This document shows, piece by piece, positions 26,216-35,716 of a DNA stretch of 64,000 nucleotides (position 1 is its first letter; each line of letters begins with the position of its first letter). The DNA is from Streptomyces lavendofoliae (lineage in GTDB: Bacteria; Actinomycetota; Actinomycetes; Streptomycetales; Streptomycetaceae), in contig NZ_BMTP01000010.1 of the NCBI RefSeq assembly GCF_014649735.1, positions 186,001 through 250,000 on the forward strand, written 5' to 3'. Made by a program: the position numbers and the translations under genes. The notes under the pieces were generated by a model. It had not been told where the DNA came from. It did not search any database and worked only from the letters and a program-made list of their open reading frames with translations.

Positions 26216-27514
26216 CTAGGGACGCGGACGTTGCGACCGCGTTGCAACGCCCCCGAGCTCCGCGTCCAGGGCGGCGAGACGCGCCCGTACGGGGCCGAGA
26301 CGCCCTCGTGGTACGCCCGCCGCGAGCGCCCGCCACACCTCCGGGTCCTCCTCGCCCCACGGGCTGTGCGCCCAGTCGGCGAGCAGCGCCGGGTCCCCGC
26401 GCGCGATCAGCGCGGCGCGCAGCTCGTCGGCCAGCCGCCGCCGCAGCCGCGTCACCGCGGGCGCGCACGAGCCCGGCAGCAGCGGCCCGGCGTACCCGTC
26501 CAGCGCCGCGGCGACCGCTCCGGAGGCGAGCCTGCGCCCCACGGCCTCGAAGTCCGCGTCCACCGCCGCCGCCAGCCGGTACGGGCGCGAGCGCAGCACA
26601 CCCGGCGGCAGGACGGCGCGCAACCGGGACAGTTCGGCCCGCAGCGTGACCGGGGTGACCGTCCCGTCCTCGTACAGGGCCGTCAACAGCTCCTCACCGC
26701 CCATGCCGTGCGGGCGGTGGGCGAGGACCACCAGGATCTCGCTGTGCCGCCGGCTCAGCCGGGTCCGCCGGCCGGCCGCCACGAGCAGCGCCTCGTCCCG
26801 GCCGAGCGCCGACAGCAGCATCCGGTCACCGGCCGCCGGCGCCGGGTCCAGCAACGCCAGCCGCGACTCCGCCGCCCGTGCCACCGCCTGCACGAACGCC
26901 AGACTGTGCGGATGCGCCAGCCCGGCCCCGCCCGTGATGTCCACCGCCCCCAGCAGCCGGCCGGTACGCGGGTCGTGGACGGGCGCCGCCGCGCACGTCC
27001 ACGACTGCGCCGGTCGCCGGAAGTGCTCGGCGGCGAAGACCTGCACCGGCCGGTCGACGGCGATCGCCGTGCCGGGGGCGTTCGTCCCGGCGGCCGACTC
27101 GGCCCACCGCGCCCCCGCCACGAAGTTCATCCGGTCCGCGCGGCGCAGCGTCGCGGGGTGTCCCTCCACCCACAGCAACCGCCCGTGCGCGTCGCAGACG
27201 GCCACCAGGTGCTCCCCGTCGTTCGCGTACGCGCCCATCAACTCCCGCACCACCGGCATCGCGGCCGCCAGGGGATGGCCCTCCCGGTACGCCGCCAGGT
27301 CGTCCCCCTCCAGTTCGACGCAGGCCGTCCCGTCGGGCGAGACACGCGCGCGTGCCGACCGCCGCCACGACGCGGCCACCACGGCTCGCACCTCCGGGCG
27401 CACCGGCTCCCGCGACCGGCCGCCCGACGTGAACGCCTCGTGCGCGCGGCGCAGCACCCTCGTCCGCTCCACCGGGTCCGTGTCCCGCGCCAAGGCCACC
27501 CAAGGGTCGTTCAC
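26216..27514 (-). CDS. GAF-domain transcriptional regulator, AcoR-like
   Basis: GTG at 27514 follows GGGAGGGCGAC and gives 432 residues. Residues 60-220 form a GAF sensor domain (DGEHLVAVCDAHGRLLWVEG, GTNAPGTAIAVDRPVQVFAAEHF, CAAAPVHDPRTGRLLGAVDI), the pattern seen in AcoR-type activators of aldehyde and acetoin genes. There is no sigma-54 AAA domain. The C-terminal part has a winged-helix-like segment (RLSRRHSEILVVLAHRP, LRAELSRLRAVLPPGVLRSR). It probably activates the aldehyde dehydrogenase gene that follows. Confidence 0.82.
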   Translation of the reverse strand: MNDPWVALARDTDPVERTRVLRRAHEAFTSGGRSREPVRPEVRAVVAASWRRSARARVSPDGTACVELEGDDLAAYREGHPLAAAMPVVRELMGAYANDGEHLVAVCDAHGRLLWVEGHPATLRRADRMNFVAGARWAESAAGTNAPGTAIAVDRPVQVFAAEHFRRPAQSWTCAAAPVHDPRTGRLLGAVDITGGAGLAHPHSLAFVQAVARAAESRLALLDPAPAAGDRMLLSALGRDEALLVAAGRRTRLSRRHSEILVVLAHRPHGMGGEELLTALYEDGTVTPVTLRAELSRLRAVLPPGVLRSRPYRLAAAVDADFEAVGRRLASGAVAAALDGYAGPLLPGSCAPAVTRLRRRLADELRAALIARGDPALLADWAHSPWGEEDPEVWRALAAGVPRGRLGPVRARLAALDAELGGVATRSQRPRP

Positions 27515-27674
27515 GTCGCCCTCCCCGATACGGTCCGCCGCGCCCGTGCCATCGTCGTCGCGCCGGCCGGCCCCCACAAGCGCCCCGGCACGACGGGCCG
27601 CCGGGGCAGCCTGCCACCCGCGGCCCACCGGAAGGCGGTCACCGTCGGGCGAGCCACCGTCGGGAGGCCCACCA

Positions 27675-27730
27675 GCGGGCGGCCCACCGGCGGGCGGCCG
27701 GTGGGGCGCCGCTCCCGGTGGGCCGCCCGC
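27675..27730 (-). terminator. Long perfect inverted repeat after the SWIM gene
   Basis: GCGGGCGGCCCACCGG and CCGGTGGGCCGCCCGC are perfect 16-base complements separated by 24 bases. The hairpin begins ten bases after the SWIM gene stop on the minus strand, where a terminator of the helicase-SWIM operon is expected. Confidence 0.7.
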
Positions 27731-27740
27731 CGCCGGCGCG

Positions 27741-29051
27741 TCAGACGTCGTCCGCCGCCAGGGCGCCCGCCAGGGCGGCGGCCGGGTCGGGGTCGGCCGG
27801 CCCCGCGGGCGTCCAGCGGCCGGACTCCTCGCGGTACGGCCACCATCGGCCGTCCCGGTCCAGGCGGAGCTGTACGTCCGCCCCGGTCACCGTCCACCGG
27901 CCGGGGCCGTCCGCCCGCAGCGCGGGCCGCTCGTCGTCCTCCCAGGCGGCCGCGAGCACCGCCTCCGCCCGCGTCCGCTCCGCCGCGCCGGGCGTCACGT
28001 CGCCGTCCAGCACGGCCAGTGCCTCCGCGCCGCCCAGCCGCCACGCGCGCGTGGCCACGTCCAGATCGGCGGGCCGACGCCCGGCCCCGGCGGCGAGTCG
28101 GCCCAGCGCGGCCGGCGTCCACGTCCCGGACGCCGCCAGCCGTACCGCGTCCTGCTCCACCGTCAGCGGCGCCTCCACCGGCCGGTCCTCGTGCCCGGGC
28201 GCGAGCGCGTCCGCCAGCATCCGGTACGCCCGCGCGGCCGCGTCCGCCGCCAGCGTCTCCAGCGCCGCCGGGTCGACGCCCGGCGCCGGGCGGGTCTCCG
28301 TGTCCAGCGAAGGCGGCTCACCGGGCGACGGCGGCAGCACGGGCGGCGCCGGCAGCGGCGGCAGGATGCCGCGCGCGGCGAACGCCTCGTCCGCCCGCAC
28401 GTCCTCCTGTGCGTCCTCCGGCCCGCACGCGTCGGCCACCGTCTCCCGCGCGTCCCGGTCGGCGCTCCCCGCCCGCGCCGTACTGCGGGCCTGCAACTCG
28501 TCGAGCAGTCGCCGTTCCCCCCGGCCCCGCATCAGGAAGAGCACGAAGGGGTCCTGGTCCAGCAGCCGTGCCACCTGGTAGCAGAGGGCCGCCGTGTGCG
28601 GACAGTGGTCCCACGCCCCGCAGGCGCACTCGGGCTCCAAATCGCCGATGCCCGGCAGCAGTTCGACGCCCGCCGCGGCGGCGTCCTCCACCAGGTGCGG
28701 CGGCACGTCCCGGTCCAGGAGGGCGGCGATATGGCCCGCCCGGTCCACCGCCATGTCCAGGAAGCGGTCCCACTCCTCCTCGGTCAGCTCCTGCAGCAGC
28801 ACGTCGCCGCGCTGCGCGGTCCCGTCCCGGTCCCGCACGACCGCGGTGATCCGCCCGGGCCGCACCGACACCGCGCCGACCGCCCCGTCCCGTGCCTGCC
28901 TGCGGCCCCGCTTCAACTGCTGTCCGTCGAGCGCGGTGTCCTCAAGGGCCTTCAGCCACGCCCGGCCCCACCAGGTCTCGGCGAATCCCCTGCCGTGCGC
29001 GGGAGGCAGCGCCGTGAACGTACGCTCCTCGTCTCCGGCTTCACGACTCAT
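27741..29051 (-). CDS. SWIM zinc-finger protein, partner of SNF2 helicase
   Basis: The 436-residue protein overlaps the stop of... the helicase start side by ATGA: its stop-side neighbour is the helicase gene at 29048, read in the same direction. Residues 1-40 hold the family start (TFTALPPAHGRGFAETWWGRAW is its core). The SWIM motif C-x-C-xn-C-x-H is present as ECACGAWDHCPHTAAL. The rest is helical and Ala/Arg-rich. SWIM proteins bind DNA or protein, and in actinobacteria they accompany SNF2-type ATPases. In transcript order the SWIM start codon (29051) overlaps the end of the helicase gene (29048), so the helicase comes first and the SWIM gene is coupled to it. Confidence 0.85.
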   Translation of the reverse strand: MSREAGDEERTFTALPPAHGRGFAETWWGRAWLKALEDTALDGQQLKRGRRQARDGAVGAVSVRPGRITAVVRDRDGTAQRGDVLLQELTEEEWDRFLDMAVDRAGHIAALLDRDVPPHLVEDAAAAGVELLPGIGDLEPECACGAWDHCPHTAALCYQVARLLDQDPFVLFLMRGRGERRLLDELQARSTARAGSADRDARETVADACGPEDAQEDVRADEAFAARGILPPLPAPPVLPPSPGEPPSLDTETRPAPGVDPAALETLAADAAARAYRMLADALAPGHEDRPVEAPLTVEQDAVRLAASGTWTPAALGRLAAGAGRRPADLDVATRAWRLGGAEALAVLDGDVTPGAAERTRAEAVLAAAWEDDERPALRADGPGRWTVTGADVQLRLDRDGRWWPYREESGRWTPAGPADPDPAAALAGALAADDV

Positions 29052-32000
29052 CGTGTACCCCTTCGCCCGTTCCGTGCGTCCTGTGCGTGCGGTGCCCTGG
29101 GTGCGTCCGGCGTGTGCCGCGCGTCCTGCGCGTCGTGGGTGTGTCCCGAGCCGCGAAGCCGTACGAGCTCCGCCAGCTCGCCGTCGGTCAGTTCGGTCAG
29201 CTCGGTGAGGTCACCGTCCCCGCCGGAGCCGAGCACGGCGTCGGCCAGCTCCTTCTTGCGCGCGAGCATGTCCGCGATGCGGTCCTCCACCGTCCCCTCG
29301 GCGATCAGCCGGTGCACCTGGACGGGCTGGGTCTGCCCGATGCGGTACGCACGATCCGTGGCCTGCGCCTCGACGGCCGGGTTCCACCAGCGGTCGTAGT
29401 GCACGACGTGCGCCGCGCGGGTCAGGTTGAGCCCCGTCCCCGCCGCCTTCAGCGACAGCAGGAAGACGGGCACCTCACCGGCCTGGAACCGGTTCACCAT
29501 CGCCTCCCGCTGGGCCACCGGAGTCCCGCCGTGCAGGAATTGGGTGGGCACCCCCCGCGCCGCCAGGTGCTGCTCCAGCAGCCGGGCCATCCCCACGTAC
29601 TGCGTGAAGACCAGCACGCTCGCCTCCTCCGCCAGGATGGTGTCGAGCAGCTCGTCCAGCAGTTCCAGCTTGCCGGAGCGGCCGGCGATCCGCGGGTGCT
29701 CCTCCTTCAGGTACTGGGCCGGGTGGTTGCAGACCTGTTTGAGCGCGGTCAGCAGCTTGATGACGAGTCCCCGGCGCTCCATCCCGTCCGCCTCCGCGAC
29801 GGCCGCCAGGGTCTCGCGGACGATCGCCTCGTACAGGGCCGCCTGTTCCGAGGTCAGCGACACCGAGAGGTCGGTCTCGGTCTTCGGCGGCAGCTCCGGG
29901 GCGACGCCCGGGTCGGACTTCCGGCGGCGCAGCAGGAAGGGCCGTACCAGCGCCGCCAGTCGCCGTGCGGCCACCGGGTCGGCGCCCTGCTCGACGGCCC
30001 GGGCGTACCGGCTGCGGAAGGTTCCCAGACGCCCCAGCAGCCCGGGGGTCGTCCAGTCGAGAACGGCCCAGAGTTCGGAGAGGTTGTTCTCCACCGGGGT
30101 CCCGGTCAGCGCCACCCGCGCCTTGGCGCCGATCGTGCGCAGCTGCCGGGCGGTCGCCGAGTACGGGTTCTTGACGTGCTGCGCCTCGTCGGCGACCACC
30201 AGGCCCCAGGGCACGCGCGCGAGACGGGGGGCGTCGAGCCGCATCGTGCCGTACGTGGTCAGGACGAACTCGCCGTCGCGGAGGCCCTCCAGGTCCCTGC
30301 CCGAGCCGTGGAAGCGGCGCACGGGGGTGCCGGGCGCGAACCGCTCCACCTCGCGCTGCCAGTTGCCCATGAGGGACGTCGGGCACACGACCAGGGTGGG
30401 GCCGGCCGCGTCCGCGTCGGTCTGCCGGTGCAGGTGCAGGGAGATGAGCGTGATCGTCTTGCCGAGCCCCATGTCGTCCGCGAGACAGGCGCCGAGCCCG
30501 AGCGAGGTCATCCGGTGCAGCCAGTTCAACCCGCGCACCTGGTAGTCCCGCAGGGTGGCGGCGAGCGCCGCGGGCTGACCGATCTCCGTCCCGCCCGCGC
30601 CCGGCTGCCCGCCCTCGGGGTCGGCGATCCGGTCACGCAGGGCCTGAAGCCATCCGGAGGGGTGTACGGCGACCTGGTCGCCGTCCACCTCGGTGGTGCC
30701 GGTCAGTACGGCGCCGAGCGCGTCGATCGGTGTGAGCTTGCGGTTCCGGCGGTCCCGCGCACGGCGGACCTCCTCCGGGGCGACCAGCACCCACTGGTCG
30801 CGCAGCCGCACGACGGGGCGTCCGGCCTCGGCGAGCCGGTCGAGCTCGGCGCGGGTCAGCTCCTGGCCGCCCAGCGCGAAGCGCCAGTCGAAGGCGAGGA
30901 GGGCGTCGGCGGACAGGAACGACGGCAGCCCCGATCCGCCCGCACCGTCCCGGCCCTGCCGACCGCTTCCACCGGACCGTCCGTCCCGGTCGTCCCGTCC
31001 TTCCCGGCCGCCCCATTCCTCCCGTCCGTCCCGGTCGTTGTCGTCCGGTGGTCCGATGACGGCCCGCGCGGTCAGCGAGCGGGCCAACTCCCGGGGCCAG
31101 TGGACCTGTACGCCGGTGGCGGCGAGCGCCCGGGCCGCCTCGCCCAGCAGCTCGGCGACCTCCTCGTCGGCCAGGTCGAGGGCGTCCGGTACGGAGGCGG
31201 ACAGCAGCGGCGCGAGGGGCGGCCACGCGCGCGCGGCGCGACGCAGCGCGAGAAGAGCGTCCAGGCGCGCCCCGGGCCCGAAAACGTCGCCCGCCGAACC
31301 CGACCACACCGAAGCGGCGTCGGCCACCAGGGTGGGGTCGCCGACGCTGTGCATCTGGAGGACGGCGCGGAAGGTCGGGCCCCGGGACGTGTCCATGCCC
31401 CGTGCCTCCACGCGCAACGACAGTCGTACGCCCGCGTCGTGACCCGCCGCCACGTCCGCCGCCCAGGCGCGCTGCTCCGGCACGTGCTGCGGCGCGAGTG
31501 CGGCGTACGCCGGGCCTCCCGCCGCCAGCGGCGCCGCGGGTGTGCGGGGCAGCGCGTCGGCCACCGCGTCCAGGAAGGAGCGCAACAGCCGCTCCGGGTC
31601 GGCCAGGAGGACCATCCCGTCCTCCGCGGTACCGACCGGTACCGCGTGGGCGGTCGGTGGCATCGAGGCGGCGAGCGTGCGCACCCGGTCCAGGTCCTCG
31701 GCGGTCAGGGGCCCGGCCCGCCATGCGTCGTGGTCGCCACCGCTGAGGCCGGGCAGCAACAGTCCCCGCGCCGCCAGTCGGAGGGCGAGGAGGGCGGCGG
31801 CGCCCCAGAACGCGGTGGCGGGGGAGGCCTCGTGGGCACGTCCCGCCCGGGTGAGCAGGGGCAGCGCCTCAGCGACCGGCAACACCGGCGCGCGCACGGT
31901 GATGGGACGCGCGTCGGCGGTGACCACGGACAACTCCACCACCGAGCCGCCCCCGAAGCCCCCGAAGTCCCGGGTGCCCTGGGAGTCCTGAGAGCCCTGG

Positions 32001-32221
32001 GAGTCCTCGGGCGTGCCGGGGACGGCGGAGCCGGCCGGGCCGCCCGGCCGGGGGGAGCGGTGATCCCGGCCGTCTGCCGGCGGCGGTTCCGTACCGTCGG
32101 GCAGCAGGAACGCGACGCGCCCGGAGCGGGGCGGATCGGCGGGCAGGAAGAGGGGGGAGCAGCGGGCGAGTCGGGGCACGTCGGGAGCCGGGGCGGGCGT
32201 TGCTTCGGGAAGCTGGTGCAC
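29048..32221 (-). CDS. SNF2-family DEAD/DEAH helicase (Swi2/Snf2 ATPase)
   Basis: With GTG at 32221 the protein has 1057 residues. An ATG at 32317 would add 32 residues, but that stretch uses rare AT-rich codons, so I prefer the GTG; the start is uncertain. The first half is the SNF2-associated N-terminal region (LARCSPLFLPADPPRSGRVA). The ATPase core has ADDMGLGKT (motif I), VVADEAQHVKN (DEAQ form of motif II), LTGTPVENNLSELW (III), VFTQYVGMARLLEQHL (IV), LSLKAAGTGLNLT (V) and DRAYRIGQTQPVQVHRL (VI). It translocates on duplex DNA, perhaps in repair. Its stop overlaps the SWIM gene start. Confidence 0.92.
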   Translation of the reverse strand: MHQLPEATPAPAPDVPRLARCSPLFLPADPPRSGRVAFLLPDGTEPPPADGRDHRSPRPGGPAGSAVPGTPEDSQGSQDSQGTRDFGGFGGGSVVELSVVTADARPITVRAPVLPVAEALPLLTRAGRAHEASPATAFWGAAALLALRLAARGLLLPGLSGGDHDAWRAGPLTAEDLDRVRTLAASMPPTAHAVPVGTAEDGMVLLADPERLLRSFLDAVADALPRTPAAPLAAGGPAYAALAPQHVPEQRAWAADVAAGHDAGVRLSLRVEARGMDTSRGPTFRAVLQMHSVGDPTLVADAASVWSGSAGDVFGPGARLDALLALRRAARAWPPLAPLLSASVPDALDLADEEVAELLGEAARALAATGVQVHWPRELARSLTARAVIGPPDDNDRDGREEWGGREGRDDRDGRSGGSGRQGRDGAGGSGLPSFLSADALLAFDWRFALGGQELTRAELDRLAEAGRPVVRLRDQWVLVAPEEVRRARDRRNRKLTPIDALGAVLTGTTEVDGDQVAVHPSGWLQALRDRIADPEGGQPGAGGTEIGQPAALAATLRDYQVRGLNWLHRMTSLGLGACLADDMGLGKTITLISLHLHRQTDADAAGPTLVVCPTSLMGNWQREVERFAPGTPVRRFHGSGRDLEGLRDGEFVLTTYGTMRLDAPRLARVPWGLVVADEAQHVKNPYSATARQLRTIGAKARVALTGTPVENNLSELWAVLDWTTPGLLGRLGTFRSRYARAVEQGADPVAARRLAALVRPFLLRRRKSDPGVAPELPPKTETDLSVSLTSEQAALYEAIVRETLAAVAEADGMERRGLVIKLLTALKQVCNHPAQYLKEEHPRIAGRSGKLELLDELLDTILAEEASVLVFTQYVGMARLLEQHLAARGVPTQFLHGGTPVAQREAMVNRFQAGEVPVFLLSLKAAGTGLNLTRAAHVVHYDRWWNPAVEAQATDRAYRIGQTQPVQVHRLIAEGTVEDRIADMLARKKELADAVLGSGGDGDLTELTELTDGELAELVRLRGSGHTHDAQDARHTPDAPRAPHAQDARNGRRGTR

Positions 32222-32342
32222 AGCGCTGATGTATTCCTCAAATTTGACTAGCGGGGAGTCGAAGCGCCGAGGGTACTCGATGCCCACGGTCCGGCGAGAG
32301 CCGTTTCCCGGTGACATAGGCCACTTCGCCTTCAGGGTGCAG

Positions 32343-32397
32343 GCAGCACCACCCCAGTACCCTGGGAAGCCCCACCCCACATCCGGGTGGTGGTGCC
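32343..32397. promoter_or_regulatory. Structured leader between helicase and desaturase genes
   Basis: GCACCACCC near 32347 pairs with GGGTGGTGGTGC near 32385-32396, enclosing a small perfect hairpin CCCAG-TACC-CTGGG. The element lies 80 bases before the desaturase ATG and also in the divergent leader of the helicase. It might be an attenuator or riboregulator; no known riboswitch consensus was recognised. Confidence 0.4.
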
Positions 32398-32479
32398 ATG
32401 GCTCTGGGCCTCTGCTCATCCGTACGTTCATCAGGTCGGCGCGGGTCCGCGCACGAGACCTCATCAGACCGGAGCAGCC

Positions 32480-33592
32480 ATGCCACAGGCCACACCTGCC
32501 CTCACGATCCCCCGCCCGGGAGCTCCGGGAAGCGCCGCCGGCGCGGCCGTCCGCGGCGATGCGGCAGCCGGCGGGCGCGGTTCCCGCAGCGAGTTCGCGC
32601 CCCTTCTCCGGACGATCAAGGAGCAGGGGCTGCTGGAGCGGCGCACCGGCTGGTACGCGACCGGCATCGTCCTGAACCTGCTCGCCCTGACGGCGGTCGG
32701 CGCCGGCCTGGTGCTGTTCGGGCACTCGTGGTGGTCGCTGTCGCTCGCGCTGCCCCTGGCGGTGCTCTCCGCCAGGGCCGCCTTCTTCGGCCACGACGCC
32801 GGGCACTCGCAGATAAGCGCGGACCGGGGCAGAAACCGCCTCGTCCAGCTGCTGCACGCGAATCTGCTGCTCGGCATGAGCCAGGAGTGGTGGAACGACA
32901 AGCACAACCGGCACCACGCGAACCCGAATCACGAGGACAAGGACCCGGACGTCGCTCCGGACGTCCTCGTCTTCAGCCGGCACCAAGCGGTGGGGCGCAC
33001 CGGTCTGCGCGGCTGGGTGGCCCGTCACCAGGCGTGGTTGTTCTTCCCGCTGACCACGCTGGAAGGGCTCGCCCTCAAGGTCTACGGCTTCCAGGCGCTG
33101 TTCTCCAAGGACGGGCCGCGCCAGACACCGCGTGAGCGCCGGATCGAGGGCGGACTGCTGTTGGCCCACGTCGCCGGGTACGCCGCCCTTCTGCTGAGCA
33201 CCATGCCGGTGGGCCGGGCCGTGGTCTTCGCGCTCGTCCACCAGATGCTTCTCGGTCTCCACCTGGGCATGGCCTTCGCGCCCAACCACAAGGGCATGGA
33301 GGTGCCGGACCCGGGCGGCGAGCCCTGGGGCCACCTGCGCCGGCAGGTTCTCACCTCCCGCAACATCCGCGGCGCGACGCTCACCGACTGGCTGCTGGGC
33401 GGCCTGAACTACCAGGTCGAGCACCACCTCTTCCCCAGCATGCCCCGCCCCCACCTGCGGCTGGCTCAGCCCGCCGTGCGTGCCCACTGCCGCACCCTGG
33501 GCATCCCGTACACGGAGACCGGGGTGGTCGACTCGTACCGCCAGGCGCTGGGGCACCTCCATGATGTCGGCCGGCCGCTCCGTACGGCCTGA
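32480..33592 (+). CDS. Fatty acid desaturase
   Basis: ATG at 32480 after CGGAG gives 370 residues. The three His boxes of the membrane di-iron desaturases are present: HDAGH (about 108-112), HNRHH (about 143-147) and QVEHHLFP (about 312-319). The Q-V-E-H-H form of the third box is typical of acyl-lipid and front-end desaturases. Hydrophobic segments at about 60-95 and 220-260 give the membrane topology. The enzyme adds a double bond to membrane acyl chains, probably in adaptation to cold. The first 45 residues are Ala/Gly/Arg-rich and poorly conserved in appearance. Confidence 0.92.
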   Translation: MPQATPALTIPRPGAPGSAAGAAVRGDAAAGGRGSRSEFAPLLRTIKEQGLLERRTGWYATGIVLNLLALTAVGAGLVLFGHSWWSLSLALPLAVLSARAAFFGHDAGHSQISADRGRNRLVQLLHANLLLGMSQEWWNDKHNRHHANPNHEDKDPDVAPDVLVFSRHQAVGRTGLRGWVARHQAWLFFPLTTLEGLALKVYGFQALFSKDGPRQTPRERRIEGGLLLAHVAGYAALLLSTMPVGRAVVFALVHQMLLGLHLGMAFAPNHKGMEVPDPGGEPWGHLRRQVLTSRNIRGATLTDWLLGGLNYQVEHHLFPSMPRPHLRLAQPAVRAHCRTLGIPYTETGVVDSYRQALGHLHDVGRPLRTA

Positions 33593-33676
33593 GCGGCGAC
33601 CGCGGAACCGGCGGACCCCGCTGTGCGTTCACCGACCAGTGAGCGGCCGTCGCCGGCCGCGGAGGAGGCGTCGAAC

Positions 33677-33859
33677 ATGTCGACACGAACGAAGATCGTC
33701 ATCGCGGGAGTGGCCGTGGGCCTCCTCCTGTGGCCCCTCATCGGGTTCTGGATGTCCCTGCTGGTGCTGATCGGCGTTCCCGCCGTCGCCTACCTGGCTC
33801 TGGACCCCGGCCAGCGACGACGTCTGCGGCGCGTCAGCCGCAAGGAGCTCGGCCGCTGA
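33677..33859 (+). CDS. Small one- or two-span membrane protein
   Basis: This 60-residue protein has a continuous hydrophobic region at about residues 8-43 (IVIAGVAVGLLLWPLIG, MSLLVLIGVPAVAYLAL) followed by a basic tail (QRRRLRRVSRKELGR). GGAGGAGG lies about ten bases before the ATG. It follows the desaturase by 84 bases and could share its transcript. The family is unknown. Confidence 0.65.
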   Translation: MSTRTKIVIAGVAVGLLLWPLIGFWMSLLVLIGVPAVAYLALDPGQRRRLRRVSRKELGR

Positions 33860-34010
33860 CGAGCACCGCCGGGCGCGGAGCACCGGCACGAGACCCGGAC
33901 GAGCGCCGGCCGGGCAGCCGGAGTCCGGCGTCCCGGGCGGTCCACGGCGGGTGATCATGGTGTGGGTGTGACACGCACCGGTACCGACGGCGCGATGGAG
34001 GGGGCTCTCG

Positions 34011-34553
34011 ATGGGCGGAACGGTCACAGCGGTCAGCAGCAACGGCTCGTACACGTTCTCCAAGCCGAACCGGCCGGAGATCACCCTGCTGGCAGGGCTC
34101 GGAGTGGAGGGCGACGTGCACGCGGGCGTCACCGTCAAGCACCGCTCCCGGATGGCGCAGGACCCGACGCGCCCCAACCTCCGGCAGGTGCACCTCATCC
34201 ATGAGGAGCTGTTCGAGGAGGTGGCCGGGAAGGGCTTCACCGTCAGGCCGGGCGACCTCGGCGAGAACATCACCACGCGGGGCCTCGACCTGCTGGGCCT
34301 GCCCGTCGGCACGCTGCTGTGCATAGGCACCGAGGCGGTCGTCGAAGTCACCGGCCTCCGCAATCCCTGCCTCCAGATCGACGCCTTCCAGGAAGGACTG
34401 CTCAAGCAGGTCGTCGGACGGGACGGCACGGGCTCCGTCGTCCGCAAGGCGGGCATCATGGCCGTCGTGACGACCGGTGGAGCCGTCCGGCCGGGCGACA
34501 CGGTCACGGTCCGGCTCCCGGAACCGCCACACCGCCCCCTCGAAAGGGTCTGA
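34011..34553 (+). CDS. MOSC-domain protein
   Basis: This 180-residue protein is a single MOSC domain, the module of molybdenum cofactor sulfurases and YiiM-like reductases. Features: LGVEGDVHAGVTVKHRSR, RQVHLIHEELFEEV, RPGDLGENITTRGLDL, and the conserved Cys in GLRNPCLQI, which in the family carries or ligates the cofactor sulfur. Lacking any N-terminal domain, it resembles YiiM-type N-hydroxylated compound reductases, but the substrate is not known. No moco genes are adjacent. Confidence 0.85.
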   Translation: MGGTVTAVSSNGSYTFSKPNRPEITLLAGLGVEGDVHAGVTVKHRSRMAQDPTRPNLRQVHLIHEELFEEVAGKGFTVRPGDLGENITTRGLDLLGLPVGTLLCIGTEAVVEVTGLRNPCLQIDAFQEGLLKQVVGRDGTGSVVRKAGIMAVVTTGGAVRPGDTVTVRLPEPPHRPLERV

Positions 34554-34603
34554 GCAGCGCCTACCGGGGTACCCGCCCGGCCGGACCACCGGAGGGAGAC
34601 ACC

Positions 34604-34798
34604 ATGGACGACGACAAGCGGCTCGAAAGCGCGGGCGAGGACGGACCAGGCGTACCCAGGGACATGCCCGACGAGCAGGCGGGCGACGCCGCCGACCACT
34701 GGGACCCCGATCTGTCCCGCGCGGCGGACGGCGAGGACGAGGAGACCCCGGCGGAGGACACACCCGTGGACGGCGCCCCCGAGGAACCCACCGGCTGA
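34604..34798 (+). CDS. Small acidic, probably disordered protein
   Basis: ATG at 34604 has an excellent GGAGGGAG ribosome binding site. The 64-residue product is very acidic (many Asp, Glu and Pro; DGEDEETPAEDTPVDG) with no hydrophobic core, so it is probably disordered. It lies 50 bases after the MOSC gene and may be in one operon with it. Its function is unknown. Confidence 0.65.
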   Translation: MDDDKRLESAGEDGPGVPRDMPDEQAGDAADHWDPDLSRAADGEDEETPAEDTPVDGAPEEPTG

Positions 34799-34843
34799 GC
34801 GCACCGACGCCCGGACTGCCGGAAGACCCGCCGTCCGGCCGGC

Positions 34844-35716
34844 TCAGGCCGGGCGCACGGCCATCGCGTCGAGGGCGGCGAGCAGGGACGGCAGGTTCGG
34901 TCCGCGACCGATCGGCAGGACCTCGCGGGGCATCTCGTCCAGCAGCACGAAGGCGATGTCGTCCGTTCGGGCGACGACCGACCAGCCCGGTCCGTCCGCC
35001 CGCAGTGTGCGCGCCCCGCCGGGAGCGAAACCCGACCTGACACGCCCGGGCGGTGGCGGCTCTTCCAGGTAGCGGTGCAACGCCGCCAGCACCCGCCGCA
35101 GCGGACCGTGCGAGTCGTCCGCCGGCCCGGTGTCCCCGGCCGCCCCCGGCTCGTGCCCGCCGGGCGCGGCCGGGGACACCGACGCGTCGTCAACGGCATC
35201 GGCCGGCACGAAGGCGTCCGCGCCGAGCTGCTCACGCCAGGCGGCCCACTGGAGGGCCACCTCGTCCGCGCCCATCCGGCGCTGCGCCGGCCCCCACTGG
35301 CCGGGATCGGGCGGCGTCAGTGGCGGGGACTCACCCTGCCCGGTCTCCGGGTCGTGCGGTGCGGGCACGTGCGGCGCGGCCACCGCCAGGGCGACGGGCC
35401 AGCCCGGCAGGGCGGCGACCACACTGCGCTCGTCGGGCGACAGGTCGTACTCCATGCCGCAGTCCCACGAGGCGATCGCCACGGCGACCAGCGACACGTC
35501 GTCGACGACGACCGTCCAGCGGGCCCCCTCGCCGTCCTGGCCGAACACCAGCCCGTACCCCTCGGCGTACGGCTCCAGCCCCAGAGCCGCACACGCCTCC
35601 GGGTAGTCGTCGCCGAGCAGGCTGGGGAACTGCGCGGGCGTCAGCAGTACGGCGGTCAGCACGTACAGCGCGTCGTCGTCCCCGACACCCGCGTCCACGG
35701 GTTCCGTCCCGTTCAT
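34844..35716 (-). CDS. Hypothetical protein, 290 residues
   Basis: I do not recognise this protein. It starts MNGTEPVDAGVGDDDALYVL. Two folded parts are suggested: residues 15-120 (RWTVVVDDVSLVAVAIASWD, SVVAALPGWPVALAVAA) and about 210-290 (RVLAALHRYLEEPPPP, WSVVARTDDIAFVLLDEMP). A Pro/Gly/Asp-rich linker joins them. There is no signal peptide or span. Low-complexity segments and overall composition fit a real, genus-specific gene. Confidence 0.7.
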   Translation of the reverse strand: MNGTEPVDAGVGDDDALYVLTAVLLTPAQFPSLLGDDYPEACAALGLEPYAEGYGLVFGQDGEGARWTVVVDDVSLVAVAIASWDCGMEYDLSPDERSVVAALPGWPVALAVAAPHVPAPHDPETGQGESPPLTPPDPGQWGPAQRRMGADEVALQWAAWREQLGADAFVPADAVDDASVSPAAPGGHEPGAAGDTGPADDSHGPLRRVLAALHRYLEEPPPPGRVRSGFAPGGARTLRADGPGWSVVARTDDIAFVLLDEMPREVLPIGRGPNLPSLLAALDAMAVRPA

